64,000 nt of DNA from Ahaetulla prasina (Eukaryota; Chordata; Lepidosauria; Squamata; Colubridae). Both the position numbers and the translations under genes were made by a program. This document shows positions 53,668 through 64,000 of this stretch, piece after piece. Each line of letters begins with the position of its first letter. The first letter of the stretch is position 1. Where the stretch lies: assembly GCF_028640845.1 (NCBI RefSeq), contig NC_080542.1, positions 132,373,080 through 132,437,079 of the forward strand, written 5' to 3'. Below the pieces are notes generated by a model that was not told where the DNA came from, searched no databases, and was given only the letters and a program-made list of their open reading frames with translations.

Positions 53668-54865
53668 TAAACAGAAAAAACCCTATGTGTTTTTCTTCTA
53701 TGCATCACAAATAATTTTGTTTGCATTTTTTTTAAAAAAATATTCAGCTTGGCTCCAGAATGTAAAAAATACATACAGTAAATAAAATAGCAGTACTTGA
53801 CAATGCTTCAGTTGTATGTTTCCTTGCCAGACAAAATTTTTCTAAAGTAAAGAATACTTTATGTCTACAGGCTAAATGTTGATAAGCTATGTACAGGAGG
53901 ACAAATTATATCACACCAAGGAGAAAAGAAGTGACATTACAAGAAGCAAAATTAAGCTTTTATTTTCTCTGTTTGCTACTTATTCCTCTTAAGTGTTACA
54001 TACTTTGAATCAACATGATATACTTATGTGTTTATATGCTTTGCATCAATTTGTCAGTGGCAGATATTTGCAGAACTGGGAGAATAACCAAGTTTTCACT
54101 TATCCATTAAAGCACCAATAAATCCAGAGTTATTATAATATTATGTCTGAAGACATAAACTTCAAATTTCCAGATGTTTACTCAAAGTGATAAATAAAAT
54201 TAAGGATTTGATAGAAAATAAATTAGATCTTTCCCTGGTTGAACTTGCAGAGTATGATTAGATAACAGCAAGATTTATTGCAGGTAAAACACAAAAACCT
54301 ATAGCTGCAAGGTTTTCTGCTAGAATTAAATAAGATATTTGGCCCCCAAAATTTTTTCTTGTTTCATCTGCATGTGTTTAAATCGGATATTTGATCAGTT
54401 TCTCCAACTAGTTTCATAATACATCACTGTAATTCATAAAACATTTAAATATTATAGACAAGGTGCAATTCTTTAATAAATATATTAATATATACAGACA
54501 TTAGATATTATTTAACTTGGTTAATATATTCTACATAGGATTTACTCATTATAGGCAAGAGACAGAAAATTTGATATTATTACCAAATCTAGTTTCTTTC
54601 CAATAGAAGATAATATATATATATATATATATCAGGGTTTAACTGTGGATTCTTGTTACACTCTTAGCTTCATATTTACTTAATAAGGAAAAAGTATTTT
54701 GATAAATAATGCATTGAAATAAAAAGCTATAATTTTCAAGGATAATTCATCTTAAAGATTTCAAGAATAACTATGAAATTTTCTTGGTAATGCTAAAATT
54801 TGTCACTGCTTCTCTTCATGATGATTATGATTAGGAGCCTGAGATTTTCTTACAAAATAATGAAT
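53668..54865. other. Intergenic, nothing recognised
   Basis: AT-rich; (TA)n at 54612-54631. Confidence 0.5.
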
Positions 54866-55000
54866 GATAGAGTTGGAAGGGACCTTGGAGGTCTTCTAGT
54901 CCAATCCCTTGCTCAGATGACCCTACATCATTTCAGACAAGTGGTTGTCTAGTCTCTTTTAAAACATCCAGTGATGAAGTGCCCACAACTTCTGAAGCAA
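54866..55000 (-). mobile_element. CR1 3' end fragment, minus strand
   Basis: agagttggaagggaccttgg, gtcttctagtccaatccc and catccagtgatgaagtgcccacaac on the plus strand are the complement of the CR1 tail and ORF end. Confidence 0.8.
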
Positions 55001-57078
55001 CATCCGTGTTGGCTTCTGTTTATAAATTTATATGCTTATGAGTGATTTTCTTGTGGTCTCCTAACCATTTACAAGCCAGTTCCACTCTTTATAAGCCTTT
55101 TCAAACTCAGCCAAGCTCAGCTAAGTACTGCCACCTACTGTAATTAAATTTATTTGTATCATTAGAAATAGCTGATTAAAATAGATGAGTGGCACCTAAA
55201 TTGAACATCTGGGCTAAAATTTATATCTTAAATTAATAGTTTGGCAAGGGTATCATCTATATTGTATGTGACATTTCTTTATATATGTCTAAACTATTTT
55301 TATATGCTGAAACTATTCATATAGTCTTCTAGAGTGTTATCTGAGGATATTCTTTTTTTTTTCATTTTTTCATTCAAGAAATTTCAACAACCAAAGAAGG
55401 AAATTTTAATCTTCTAGCTACACCACAAAATATTTTAAATCTTGTTCTCATGATTTAAATATCTATGGTAAATTTAGCACTCTGAACAAGTTGGAAGAAC
55501 CAATTATTATCTTCGTCTTCCCTTAGATTAATAGTTAGGGAACTCTGGCATGAGATAGCACACCAAATATGATTTGATTTTTATAGTTATGTTAAATTAT
55601 CATTAGGGGAAATTCATATTTAAAAATGCACCACAGACCAAATATATAAATCTGATGTTGATTGATCTACAGCAGTGTTTCTCATCTTCAACAGTTTTAA
55701 GATGTGAGAACTTCAGTTGAGTCCACACAAATCAATTAACATCAGATGCATTTATTTATTTATTTTGCTGTTTTTTTGGAGTATCAATAAATTTCATTTA
55801 CCAAAAAGTGCAGAGAAAATATCTTAATTGGAACATCTTCTGACACCCAAATATGAGTTTGCAGCCATAAATGTTGTAGACCATTTCCTAAAAGAAGAGG
55901 ATTTAACATGTTCTTTAAAAAATAAGCACATAATCATTATTTATAATATGTTTGATAGAATACATTAAATTTGATTTTCAAGAGTATGGAATAACATTTG
56001 GAATATCAGGTATGTGAATGATGATACAAGATCATTTTGCAGTCAGAACATCACATTTTTATGAATTCAAAATTACAATTAATGTAATGAATTCTTTTAT
56101 GGTCAACTTCTTGTATGTGTTTTTTTAAAAAATAAGATCCAGATACAAATATTTTAAATAAGCAAATGAAGTTCATTCAACATCTTATTTTTATTTATTT
56201 ATCAAATTTATTTGCCACCCAGCTCATAGTTTAGGCAACTCTCAGCAAAATAATATTTTGTACTGAAATTGATAGATATAGCTAATTACTGGATATAATG
56301 CTCAAAATGCAGCGCTCAGTTTTGTTATGGTCATTTGTTACTGTAATTTTCATTTGGACAGATATGAATATACTGAATATATTTCATCTTTTAATATCTC
56401 TCTGTTTTGAGGGAGGGAGGGGAAGATTACTGGGTTTTTGGTTAGCATTGATTCCCTTTTGATCTATGTATTAACAGAAGGAGAAGCGAAATGAATATCC
56501 TGTGTTTTTATGACTGCAGGAATATTGATACTTCAAGGTTGAAAGGAGACTAATTTTTCAACAGTCATATAAAGTCCTGATTATCACCTCTCTCCCTACA
56601 TTTAAGCAAACATTTGCTCTACAGGAATCACGTTTAGAGGATTATTTGGAAATTTGGTCTACATTTATAATCTATATGCTTCATTTTCCACTTCTGCCTT
56701 ACCATTAAGTAAACTAATTTAAATGTTAATAATTTAATTGTGCTATGTCCCATGAATTTTTCTGTTCAGTACATGCAGGATGCATGTTTTAATTAGCTCT
56801 TTTTTCTTATACCCCCTCTTTGCATATAATAATTAAAAATAACCATCTGTGAAAGTTATATCATGCACACTTTTCTTAAAGAAATTCATAAGGGGAAAAT
56901 ATGTTTTTAATATCATTTCAAATTACATTGAGAAACAACACCATGACTCTAAACTATTTTACTGCAAGTATTCACAAGCACTTTGTTGTAATCCCAGCAA
57001 AATTATCAAGTTCATCCAATTTGGTCACATGATTTGCCACTGCTGTTTACAAATCCCCTACTACTGCATCTATCTGTA
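55001..57078. other. Intergenic, two repeat traces
   Basis: A truncated hAT-like end (cagtgtttctcatcttcaac) at 55676-55720 and an L2-type tail trace (atcaaatttatttgccaccc) at 56185-56262. No coding signature. Confidence 0.45.
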
Positions 57079-57126
57079 GCCATCCATCCATCCATCCATC
57101 CATCCATCCATCCATCCATCCATCCA
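57079..57126. repeat. (CATC)n microsatellite
   Basis: Twelve CATC units, uninterrupted. Confidence 0.95.
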
Positions 57127-58565
57127 GGGAAGCAGCCAAAAATAATAATACATGTTGCACTTTTGCCTCTATCCAAGGCTACCTTCCATTTTGAAGACTT
57201 AGTCTATTGCTACAGTATTGCTTGTCAGTCTTCCCAAATAAATTAGATAGAAAATACAACTAATAAGCTAATTCTACTTTATTGTAAGGATACATTAACA
57301 TAATCTTGCAAAACTGAAGATATAAACTTTCCACAACTTTCTTCACCACCCATCTCACCTTAGTGATTTTGGGCAGTTTCCAGGTATATAATAAAACAAT
57401 ATAAACATGTGGTCAAAAATCACAGTAAAAAAACAACAACAGAATTAAGGTTAAAATGCACAAGTTAAAAGTAAAAATCAAAGTTAAAAAATTCAGAAGA
57501 CTAAAAATGACCAAGTGAAAAGAAATTTCTTAAAGGCCTTCACTCTCTTAGATTTCCATGCTAATTGGCAGAGTGAGGTCTTAATGTTTTCCAGAAAGCA
57601 GGAGATTGGCAACTAGCCCAAAACTGTTCAAAAACTTAGCTTAAACAAAAAAAAAAAGCTTAAAATTAAAGAAAGAATAAATGGTTAATCCTTTACAGTG
57701 GATCTTTTCTAAATTTCTTCCCTTCACTGTTAATCCATGGGAAACATCTTTTCTCTTGCCTGATAGTTTCCTTAGCAGCATATCTTCCCCTAATTTTCCA
57801 AACTTATCCACACATTCCATTACACTGTTTGACTTGATGGTGGGCCATTTAAGCAATGGTCTGCAGGAAGGTAAATGGGGGGAAAGGCTCAATTTGCTTC
57901 CATCATTCTACATGTTCCAGGATTGTCCATCGAGCAAAAACACATGATATATTTAAGCAAGATACAAACATCTGGTATAGACTGCAGAGATAAATGAGCA
58001 TGATTTTGTTCAATTCTGATGATGAAACAAACCATTTAAGTCATCATGTCCAACTTTGGCTCTACAGAGAGGCCAAGTTAGAGCATTTCTTGATTGCCTA
58101 GTTGGCATTCTTCAACAAAATCAATAAAAAATATTGTACAACAGAGAACTTAGGAATGATCGTTCCTGAAAGCCCATTAAGACCTCTCTCTGATATACAT
58201 CCATGGATTTCCCATTGTAAACAACTTCATCCAGACATAAAGTTTCTTACTATTCAATTAGATACAGCCTCAGTCTTTAATCTTATTCAAGGACTTTCTG
58301 TGTGAAACCTGGATTAGAGTGCACAGAAGGTAGCATATTAGCATTTTCTTTTCATACTACTTGATTTGCACTTCCCCTTCATTCTGTGAAAAATTCATGC
58401 CAATTAAAATCTAATAGAATTCACACTCATTTCAGCTGTTGGAAAGTTAGCATACCATTTATATAACTGTGTTACGTCTAGCATACAAAAACCAGGCCAT
58501 TTGATTATTGCTGGGTCTGTGGCTTGTATATGAGATGCTCCCTTGCATGGTTGTTATGCTGTGAT
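57127..58565. other. Intergenic, one weak LINE-tail trace
   Basis: 57335-57400 (ccacccatctcaccttagtg..gggcagtttcc) looks like a minus-strand L2-type tail. Otherwise unique. Confidence 0.45.
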
Positions 58566-58708
58566 AGTAACAGAGTTGAAAGGGACCTTGGAGGTCATCT
58601 AGTCCAACCCCCTACTCATGCAGGAGACCTGTACTAGGGATTTGAACTGCTAAATTGCCGACCTTTCTGATCGACAAGCTCAATGTCTTAACCACTGAGT
58701 TACCTAGC
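58566..58708 (-). mobile_element. CR1 tail joined to a SINE head, minus strand
   Basis: 58571-58612 is the CR1 tail complement (gagttgaaagggaccttgg); 58625-58705 is the complement of a Sauria SINE head (agggatttgaactgc; gacaagctcaatgtcttaacc). The SINE body is absent, so this is a chimaera or nested truncation. Confidence 0.65.
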
Positions 58709-59179
58709 CAGGCTGTTTTTGAAAAGTGGATGGGTTTGAGAAAGGCAGAAAGATGGTAAATGGATGAAAGAAGGGAATGGAAAAATATAGAGATCATTTA
58801 CCTGCATAGTAAAATAACAATGATTATAATTTACAAACGGAAAAAAATGTTTATAGGTGAGACTGATGATACTAGTTCACTGTACACTGATGGACTGCAT
58901 TTAGATCCAGCTTTTTATCTGAAAATTCAACATGATTCACATACAAGTCTCTCTCATTTTTTTCTCTCCACAACCATCTGTGAGGGTATGATTGGACAAA
59001 AAGATTCCCAGGGAATTTTGCAAGTGAATTCAAACTCAAACTCAAATCTTGCATCTAAGTCCAATACCTTAATAATTAACTAATAATTGGTTAACACTGA
59101 TCAAAAGTCACCTCCCCACCCTGTAGAACATTCTGTGAGCTGAGGTCCGAGTTTACTGTAATAGTGAAATAGATTTACC
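58709..59179. other. Intergenic, nothing recognised
   Basis: Unique sequence, no repeat ends. Confidence 0.5.
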
Positions 59180-59465
59180 TTCCTTACTGGATTGGAAGTC
59201 CACACGTCCCGCATGCATGCTGACTTCACTCGTGTGCACATGTCACATGTACATACATGCAGACCTTCTGTGCATGTGCAAAACCCTCTGTGCATACGCA
59301 GAAGATAAAAAACACATGACTTCCTGGTCAATACCAGGAAGTAATAACACCTGGGCGCTGGGTGTTGCCGATGGTTCGGCGATCACCACTGGATCGCTGA
59401 ACCACTGACCATGATCACTACCAGATTGCGAGATCTGGTCAGAAGTGGGAACATTTCACCTCTGG
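59180..59465 (+). mobile_element. hAT fragment, 3' end preserved
   Basis: Ends ggaacatttcacctctg, a hAT terminus; contains gatcactaccagattgcg/gatctggtc as in 14018-14751, and gtgcatgtgcaaaac-type sequence. The 5' terminus is not recognisable. Confidence 0.6.
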
Positions 59466-59799
59466 TGTTGTGGTTCCTTCTTGTCATTTCTCCTGCTTAA
59501 ATGCAAGGTTGTACTCAATTTTTCACTGCCCTAGTTCACGTAACAAAATCATCGACACATGATGAAGGGTTGTATTTATCAGTTATTTTGTTACATTGGT
59601 CCAGGTTGAGAGAGAATCCCAGATCATCCAAATGGCTTTTCTGTTCAAGAGGGAACCAGAACTGGATTTTCTACTCCTGATCCAGCATTGTAGCCACTAT
59701 GCAATTCTAGCTCTTATCCCAGTATATTGTGGTACATATAGAAAATCATTCCAGAAGAGCTTTTATTTATGCTATGTAATGGAAGAGCTTTATGGATAT

Positions 59800-59910
59800 G
59801 CAGAAGAGATTGGACAACCATTTTTTTGAAATGGTATAGGGTTTCCTGTTTGAGCAGGGGTTGAAATAGAAGACCTCCAAGGTCCCTTCTAACGTTATTC
59901 TGTTATTTAA
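59800..59910 (+). mobile_element. CR1 3' tail fragment
   Basis: gattggacaaccatttttttg, atagggtttcctgtttgagc and cctccaaggtcccttctaacg: the CR1 ORF end and 3' UTR on the plus strand, ending attctgttattta. Confidence 0.8.
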
Positions 59911-59932
59911 GGTCACCCATGGTCAAATATAG

Positions 59933-60287
59933 AGGGTGGCTCAGGGGCTAGGACATTGAGCTTGTCGATCAAAAGGTCAGCAGTTCAGCGGTTCGAATCC
60001 CTAGTGCTGCCGTGTAATTGGGTGAGCTCCCATTACTTGTCCCAGCTTCTGCCAACCTAGCAGTTTCGAAAACACGTAAAAATGCAAGTAGAAAAAATAG
60101 GGATCACCTTTGGTGGGAAGGTAACAGTGTTCCACGCGCCTTTGGCGTTGAGTCATGCTGGCCACATGACCATGGAGACATCTTTGGACAGCGCTGGCTC
60201 CTCGGCTTTGAAACGGAGATGAGCACCACCCCCTAGAGTTGGCAACAACTAGCACGTATGTGCGAGGGGAACCTTTACTTTTACCTT
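59933..60287 (+). mobile_element. Complete Sauria-type SINE (355 bp), perfect TSD
   Basis: Perfect 14-bp duplications atggtcaaatatag (59919-59932, 60288-60301). tRNA-like head with A box (ggtggctcaggggctagg) and B box (cggttcgaatcc), body, then BovB-like tail (gcacgtatgtgcgaggggaa). The youngest-looking SINE in the window. A minus-strand ORF across it is not a gene. Confidence 0.96.
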
Positions 60288-60301
60288 ATGGTCAAATATA
60301 G

Positions 60302-61885
60302 TTGTGGAACCCTTAAAAGCAAAGGCAAAATTCTTATGGCCTTTGTTTATATGAAAAGTGGGCTAAAAACAGGATCAAAATTAACTCAGATCTTTTTTCT
60401 TTAGGTAACAAGTATTAATTCAGAGGTTTAATGTAAAGTGTATCTGACTTGGAAATTCACTTATGAGAAACATTTTAGGAAATTAGCTGATTTCAGATTT
60501 CATCTCAATAGGAGTCGGACAATGATGATTTGACTACAAGAAAGAAAACTCAGTTTTAGGCGGCATCCAGTACTGTCAAAGAAGTATTCATTGCTGGAAA
60601 TCTATGCCCTGATTATTGTGAACATTCTAATTTATAAAGGATTCATTCCAACTAGAAAAATATTGAGAAAAAAGATGCTTACTAAGAAATGAGTACTTCA
60701 CTGGAACTATAGCTTACAGCTAAGCATCTCACTGACATTTGTTATCAAATATTTTCAAATTCGTAGGTGGAAACTCTGAGTCCTAGTTTTAGAACAGAGA
60801 TAATAAAAATAAAATATCAGCTTCGCTTCACCATGGAACAGTTGCAAATATCTGCGTTAGAACATCAGGTACTTCCTATCAGGGAAGGGCAGAGTTGTGT
60901 TAACCAGTATTCCAGCCCTTTGTAGGAATGCAAGACTGTCCAACATCTGCCGGGCAAGAGTGGGAGCAAGTTGCTTACTCCACCGTGGTGTGGTATTCAC
61001 TTCTGAGTTATTCACGCATTAGCATCTTTTTCCAAAGAAGTTGTTTGTTTGATATATCAGCCAAGAGGAAGATGAATAGAGCAGTCAAAAAGGTTCATCT
61101 GAGAGTTTAAATAATGGGTGAGGTGAGCATAGAGAGACTTCAGCAGAAAAACAAGTGTACTGTGGTTCAGGCACCCAGTAATTTAAAACATATCCAATCA
61201 TTGCTAATATCTTTGCTAAATTTGTTCATGAAAATCCTGTATGTTTCATGTAGAATAAATATGAATATGTATTTATATAGGGCAGTTCCAACAATGTCTG
61301 GTCATGAAAAATGTATGGAGGGTTTCAGTCAAATGATGACCTATGCAAGTCATTTTAGAAGATTTGTAGCATTTTGAGGGTAATTTGTTTTTTTAATATA
61401 GGAATAGAACATACAATTTCATATAATTTGTGATATGGTAATAGCTTATGAGGCAATTATTTATGATTTGATAATAGCTGATTCCTCATCTCTCCCTCTT
61501 TTTTCTATAAACACTGGTTTTGTTGCTGAATTACTGATTTGTTTAAATTGAACTTTTCGATTTTAAAACAGAAAAAGAACTATGATTTAATATTCTACTC
61601 ATAGTGTTAAATCAGGATCAATTTCTTAAATGTTCCAAACCTGTTTGTAATGAAGATAATTGCACAACATGGATATGAAAATCCTGTCATCCGTTGTAAT
61701 GTTCATTCATTTTCAAACTTGATTACTAGTTTTATATAACCTATTGGTGTTATTGCTACTATTATTTGGATAAACAGAGAATACAGTCTGCCACATTGAT
61801 CCCTTTTCTGATGATTGAGAAATTGGGGTCAACTTTTTTGAAAGAATACAAAAAATCTGTTGTTGTTCTTCTGCTACAATCTGCA
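60302..61885. other. Intergenic, nothing recognised
   Basis: AT-rich, no repeat end or coding motif; largest plain stretch in the last 10 kb. Confidence 0.5.
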
Positions 61886-61886
61886 T

Positions 61887-61925
<39 letters not shown>
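61886..61925. repeat. (AAC)n at a CR1 3' end
   Basis: Thirteen AAC units; on the CR1 strand this is the (GTT)n tail. Confidence 0.95.
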
Positions 61926-61926
<1 letters not shown>

Positions 61927-62640
61927 GAGTTGGAAGGGACCTTAGAGGTCTTCTAGTCCAACCCTCTGCCCAGGCAGGAAATCCTACACCACTTCAGACA
62001 AATGGTTATCCAACATCTTCTTAAAAATTTCCAGTGCTGGAGCATTCACAACTTCTGCAGGCAAATTGTTCCACTCATTAATTGTTCTGACTGTCAGGAA
62101 ATTTCTCCTTAGTTCTAAGTTGCTTCTTTCCTTGATCAGTTTCCAACTATTGCGTCTTGTTCTGCCTTCAGAGAAGGCAGAACAATTTGGAGAATAGTTT
62201 GACTCCCTCTTCTTTGTGGCAACCCCTGAGATATTGGAACACTGCTATCATGTCTTCACTAGTCCTTCTTTTCATTAAACTAGACATACCCAGTTCCTGC
62301 AACCGTTCTTCATATGTTTTAGCCTCCAGTCTCCTAATCATCTTTTTTGCTCTTCTCTACACTCTTTCTAGAGTTTCAACATCTTTTTTACATGATGGCG
62401 ACCAAAACGGAATTCAGTATTCCAAGTGTGGCCTTACTAAGGCATTATAAAGTGGTATTATTACTTCACGAGATCTTGATTCTATCCCTCTACTTATGAA
62501 GCCCAGAACTGTGTTGGTTTTTTTGGCAGTTGCTGCACACTGCTGGCTCATATCTAAATGGTTGTCCACTAGGACTCCAAGATCCCTCTCACAGGTACTA
62601 CTATTGAGCAAGGTACAACTTATACTGTAAGGTACCTGTG
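61926..62640 (-). pseudogene. CR1 3' part, minus strand
   Basis: Minus strand gives [45 protein letters not shown] and downstream codons to the tail gttggaagggacc. A small palindrome (ccttcagagaaggcag) lies at 62166-62182. Truncated at about 62640. Confidence 0.85.
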
Positions 62641-62930
62641 CATTTTTTTATTTTTTATTTTTTGCACAGGGGCTGGATGAGATTTGAAAATAAAGATATT
62701 TGAGATTTGAAATAATGAGAAAAATAATGAGATTTGAAAATAAAATATAAAATAAGCTTGCCACAGACTAATTGATTGGGACAACACCAACCTCTGTGGA
62801 GCATTGGATAAATCAGAAATATTATGATATTAGTGAAGGATTTCAACACCAGCTTGTGAATAAAATTCTGCAGCCATCACTCTCCAGCTTTGAAGTTCCA
62901 GTGTCAAAAGATGAAAACAAGAGCTGATTG
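62641..62930. other. Unassigned spacer between divergent CR1 copies
   Basis: Contains repeated gagatttgaaaataa units (62689-62752) and the string gcattggataaatcagaaat..ttcaacaccagcttgtgaat that I could not place. Confidence 0.4.
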
Positions 62931-63450
62931 TTAATACCACTTTATAATGCCTTGGTAAGGCCACACTTGGAATACTGCATCCAGTTTTGGTTGCCATGAT
63001 GTAAAAAAGATGTTGATACTCTAGAAAGAGTGCAGAGAAGAGCAACAAAGATGATTAGGGGACTGGAGGCTAAAACATATGAAGAACGGTTGCAGGAACT
63101 AGGTATGTCTAGTTTAATAAAAAGAAGGAGACATGATAGCAGTGTTCTTTGCCACAAAGAAGAGGGAGTCAAGCTATTCTCCAAAGCACCTGAAGGCAGG
63201 ACAAGAAGCAATGGGTGGAAACTAATCAAGGAGAGAAGCAACTGAGAACTAAGGAGAAATTTCCTGATAGTTAGAATAATCAATAAGTGGAACAACTTGC
63301 CTCCAGAAGTTGTGAATGCGTCAACACTGGAAACTGTTAAGAAGATGCTGGATAGCCATTTGTCTGAAATGGTGTAGGGTTTCCTGCCTGGGCAGGGGAT
63401 TGGACTAGAAGGCCTCCAAGGTCCCTTCCAACTCTGTTATTATGTTATGT
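62931..63450 (+). pseudogene. CR1 3' part, plus strand
   Basis: [16 protein letters not shown], then after a shift [37 protein letters not shown] and WNNLPPEVVNASTLETV ending SEMV; tail gtagggtttcctgcctggg.. ccttccaactctg and an ATT/ATGTT run. Oriented opposite to the CR1 at 61926. Confidence 0.87.
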
Positions 63451-63466
63451 TATGATTGGAGGGTTG

Positions 63467-63631
63467 TAGTAATGGGTTTCAAATTTCTTTGCTACCGGTT
63501 CGCTATTGGGAGAGTGCTGGCATACATGGCCATCACCATTTTGATGCTGTCCGGGCAGATGGGCGGAGCCTCCCATCACCACTGCTACTGGTTCACCCGA
63601 ACCAGGGCAAACCAGTAGCAACCCACCATTG
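63467..63631 (+). mobile_element. hAT MITE (165 bp)
   Basis: tagtaatgggtttcaaattt at the start and agtagcaacccaccattg at the end; contains gggcggagcctcccatcacc as in 44113-44286. No clean 8-bp duplication, so the left end may be eroded. Confidence 0.72.
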
Positions 63632-64000
63632 AGTATATCTCAGAGAACTTGAGATCTTTGGAATTGAAAGCTTTATCAGTTTCCATCCTGACATCAAAAT
63701 TAGAATGGGAACAGATTTAGAAGAATGCCTTTCCCCTTCCCCTTCTGGGAATTAAAAGGGGAAATGAGAGGGAGAAATAAAATACTGATCCTTCATAATA
63801 TCTGCCCTTCTGATCTTGTGCAAGATTTTCTTGAAGTTTAATATGAGCATTTTCCAGGGAGAGTATCTGCCAATAAGATCGTGATTCACTGCTGACACTT
63901 TTCCTTGCCTTTTGCCAGTTGTTTAAATAAAAGAGATCTTAAAAACAGGGTGTATCTCTCTGATGTTCTATTTCCAAAGAAGCAGCTTGTCTTTCTGGCT
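63632..64000. other. Intergenic, nothing recognised
   Basis: Unique to the window edge. Confidence 0.5.

Noticed and set aside
59933..60050. Functional tRNA gene at the B-box-like ggttcgaatcc
   Set aside because: It is the head of a complete SINE with target duplications, and the cloverleaf arms do not pair well enough for a tRNA.

Overview
The window looks like intergenic or intronic DNA from a squamate reptile, most likely an advanced snake. Evidence: CR1 LINE copies whose 3' ends run into an (ATTCT)n microsatellite (47.9-48.3 kb and 51.9-52.6 kb), the arrangement known from 'Snake1' CR1 of colubroid snakes; Sauria-type tRNA-derived SINEs with a BovB-like 3' tail (best at 59933-60287, perfect 14-bp target-site duplication); and long GATA/GACA arrays of the Bkm type. 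I found no convincing host protein-coding exon, tRNA, rRNA, CRISPR array or bacterial feature. The recognisable coding capacity belongs to broken retroelements, plus short reading frames inside LTRs.

Layout. 0-11 kb: L1 fragments in opposite orientation; an LTR fragment; a CR1 copy (3905-6052) split by an L1 tail, a second LINE (called LINE-A here) with a GACA/GATA tail, and a hAT MITE; LINE-A copies with reverse transcriptase; two Penelope-like (PLE) fragments tail to tail, one holding a solo LTR. 12-17 kb: SINEs, L2 pieces, and a hAT element holding a solo LTR. 17.9-23.8 kb: a nested tandem-duplication complex (3 x ~525 bp, 4 x ~740 bp, 2 x ~829 bp) built from CR1 and hAT sequence. 24-31.7 kb: SINEs, small hAT elements, and a ~1.5-kb TATC array split by an L2 insertion. 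31.8-35.8 kb: a hAT-derived 41-bp minisatellite, then LINE-A split by CR1. 37.3-41.2 kb: two inverted-repeat elements, then a nearly complete PLE with reverse transcriptase and GIY-YIG endonuclease. 41.2-43.8 kb: an exact-period 1275-bp tandem duplication. 43.7-46.5 kb: a long CR1 copy holding a hAT, a solo LTR and a direct tandem of hammerhead-like repeats. 46.6-52.8 kb: LINE tails, hAT MITEs, a solo LTR and more hammerhead-like repeats in inverted pairs. 53-64 kb: mostly unique AT-rich DNA with scattered SINE, CR1 and hAT pieces.

How the parts relate. Most pieces can be ordered in time by which interrupts which. Autonomous-type families (CR1, L1, L2, LINE-A, PLE) are present as decayed copies. 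hAT MITEs and LTRs have only non-coding or LTR-limited copies here. LINE 3' tails seed microsatellites, one hAT seeded a minisatellite, and short microhomologies mark the tandem-duplication junctions.

Most interesting leads: (1) all five LTRs open with the same reading frame from their second base; in the best copies it is acidic/Pro-rich, ends in an Arg/Gln-rich motif and stops just before the TATA box; (2) three repeat families carry hammerhead-ribozyme-like cores with the same one-base departure, one family occurring both as a direct 347-bp tandem and as inverted pairs; (3) the nested duplication complex. All calls were made by eye from the sequence; no database search was run.
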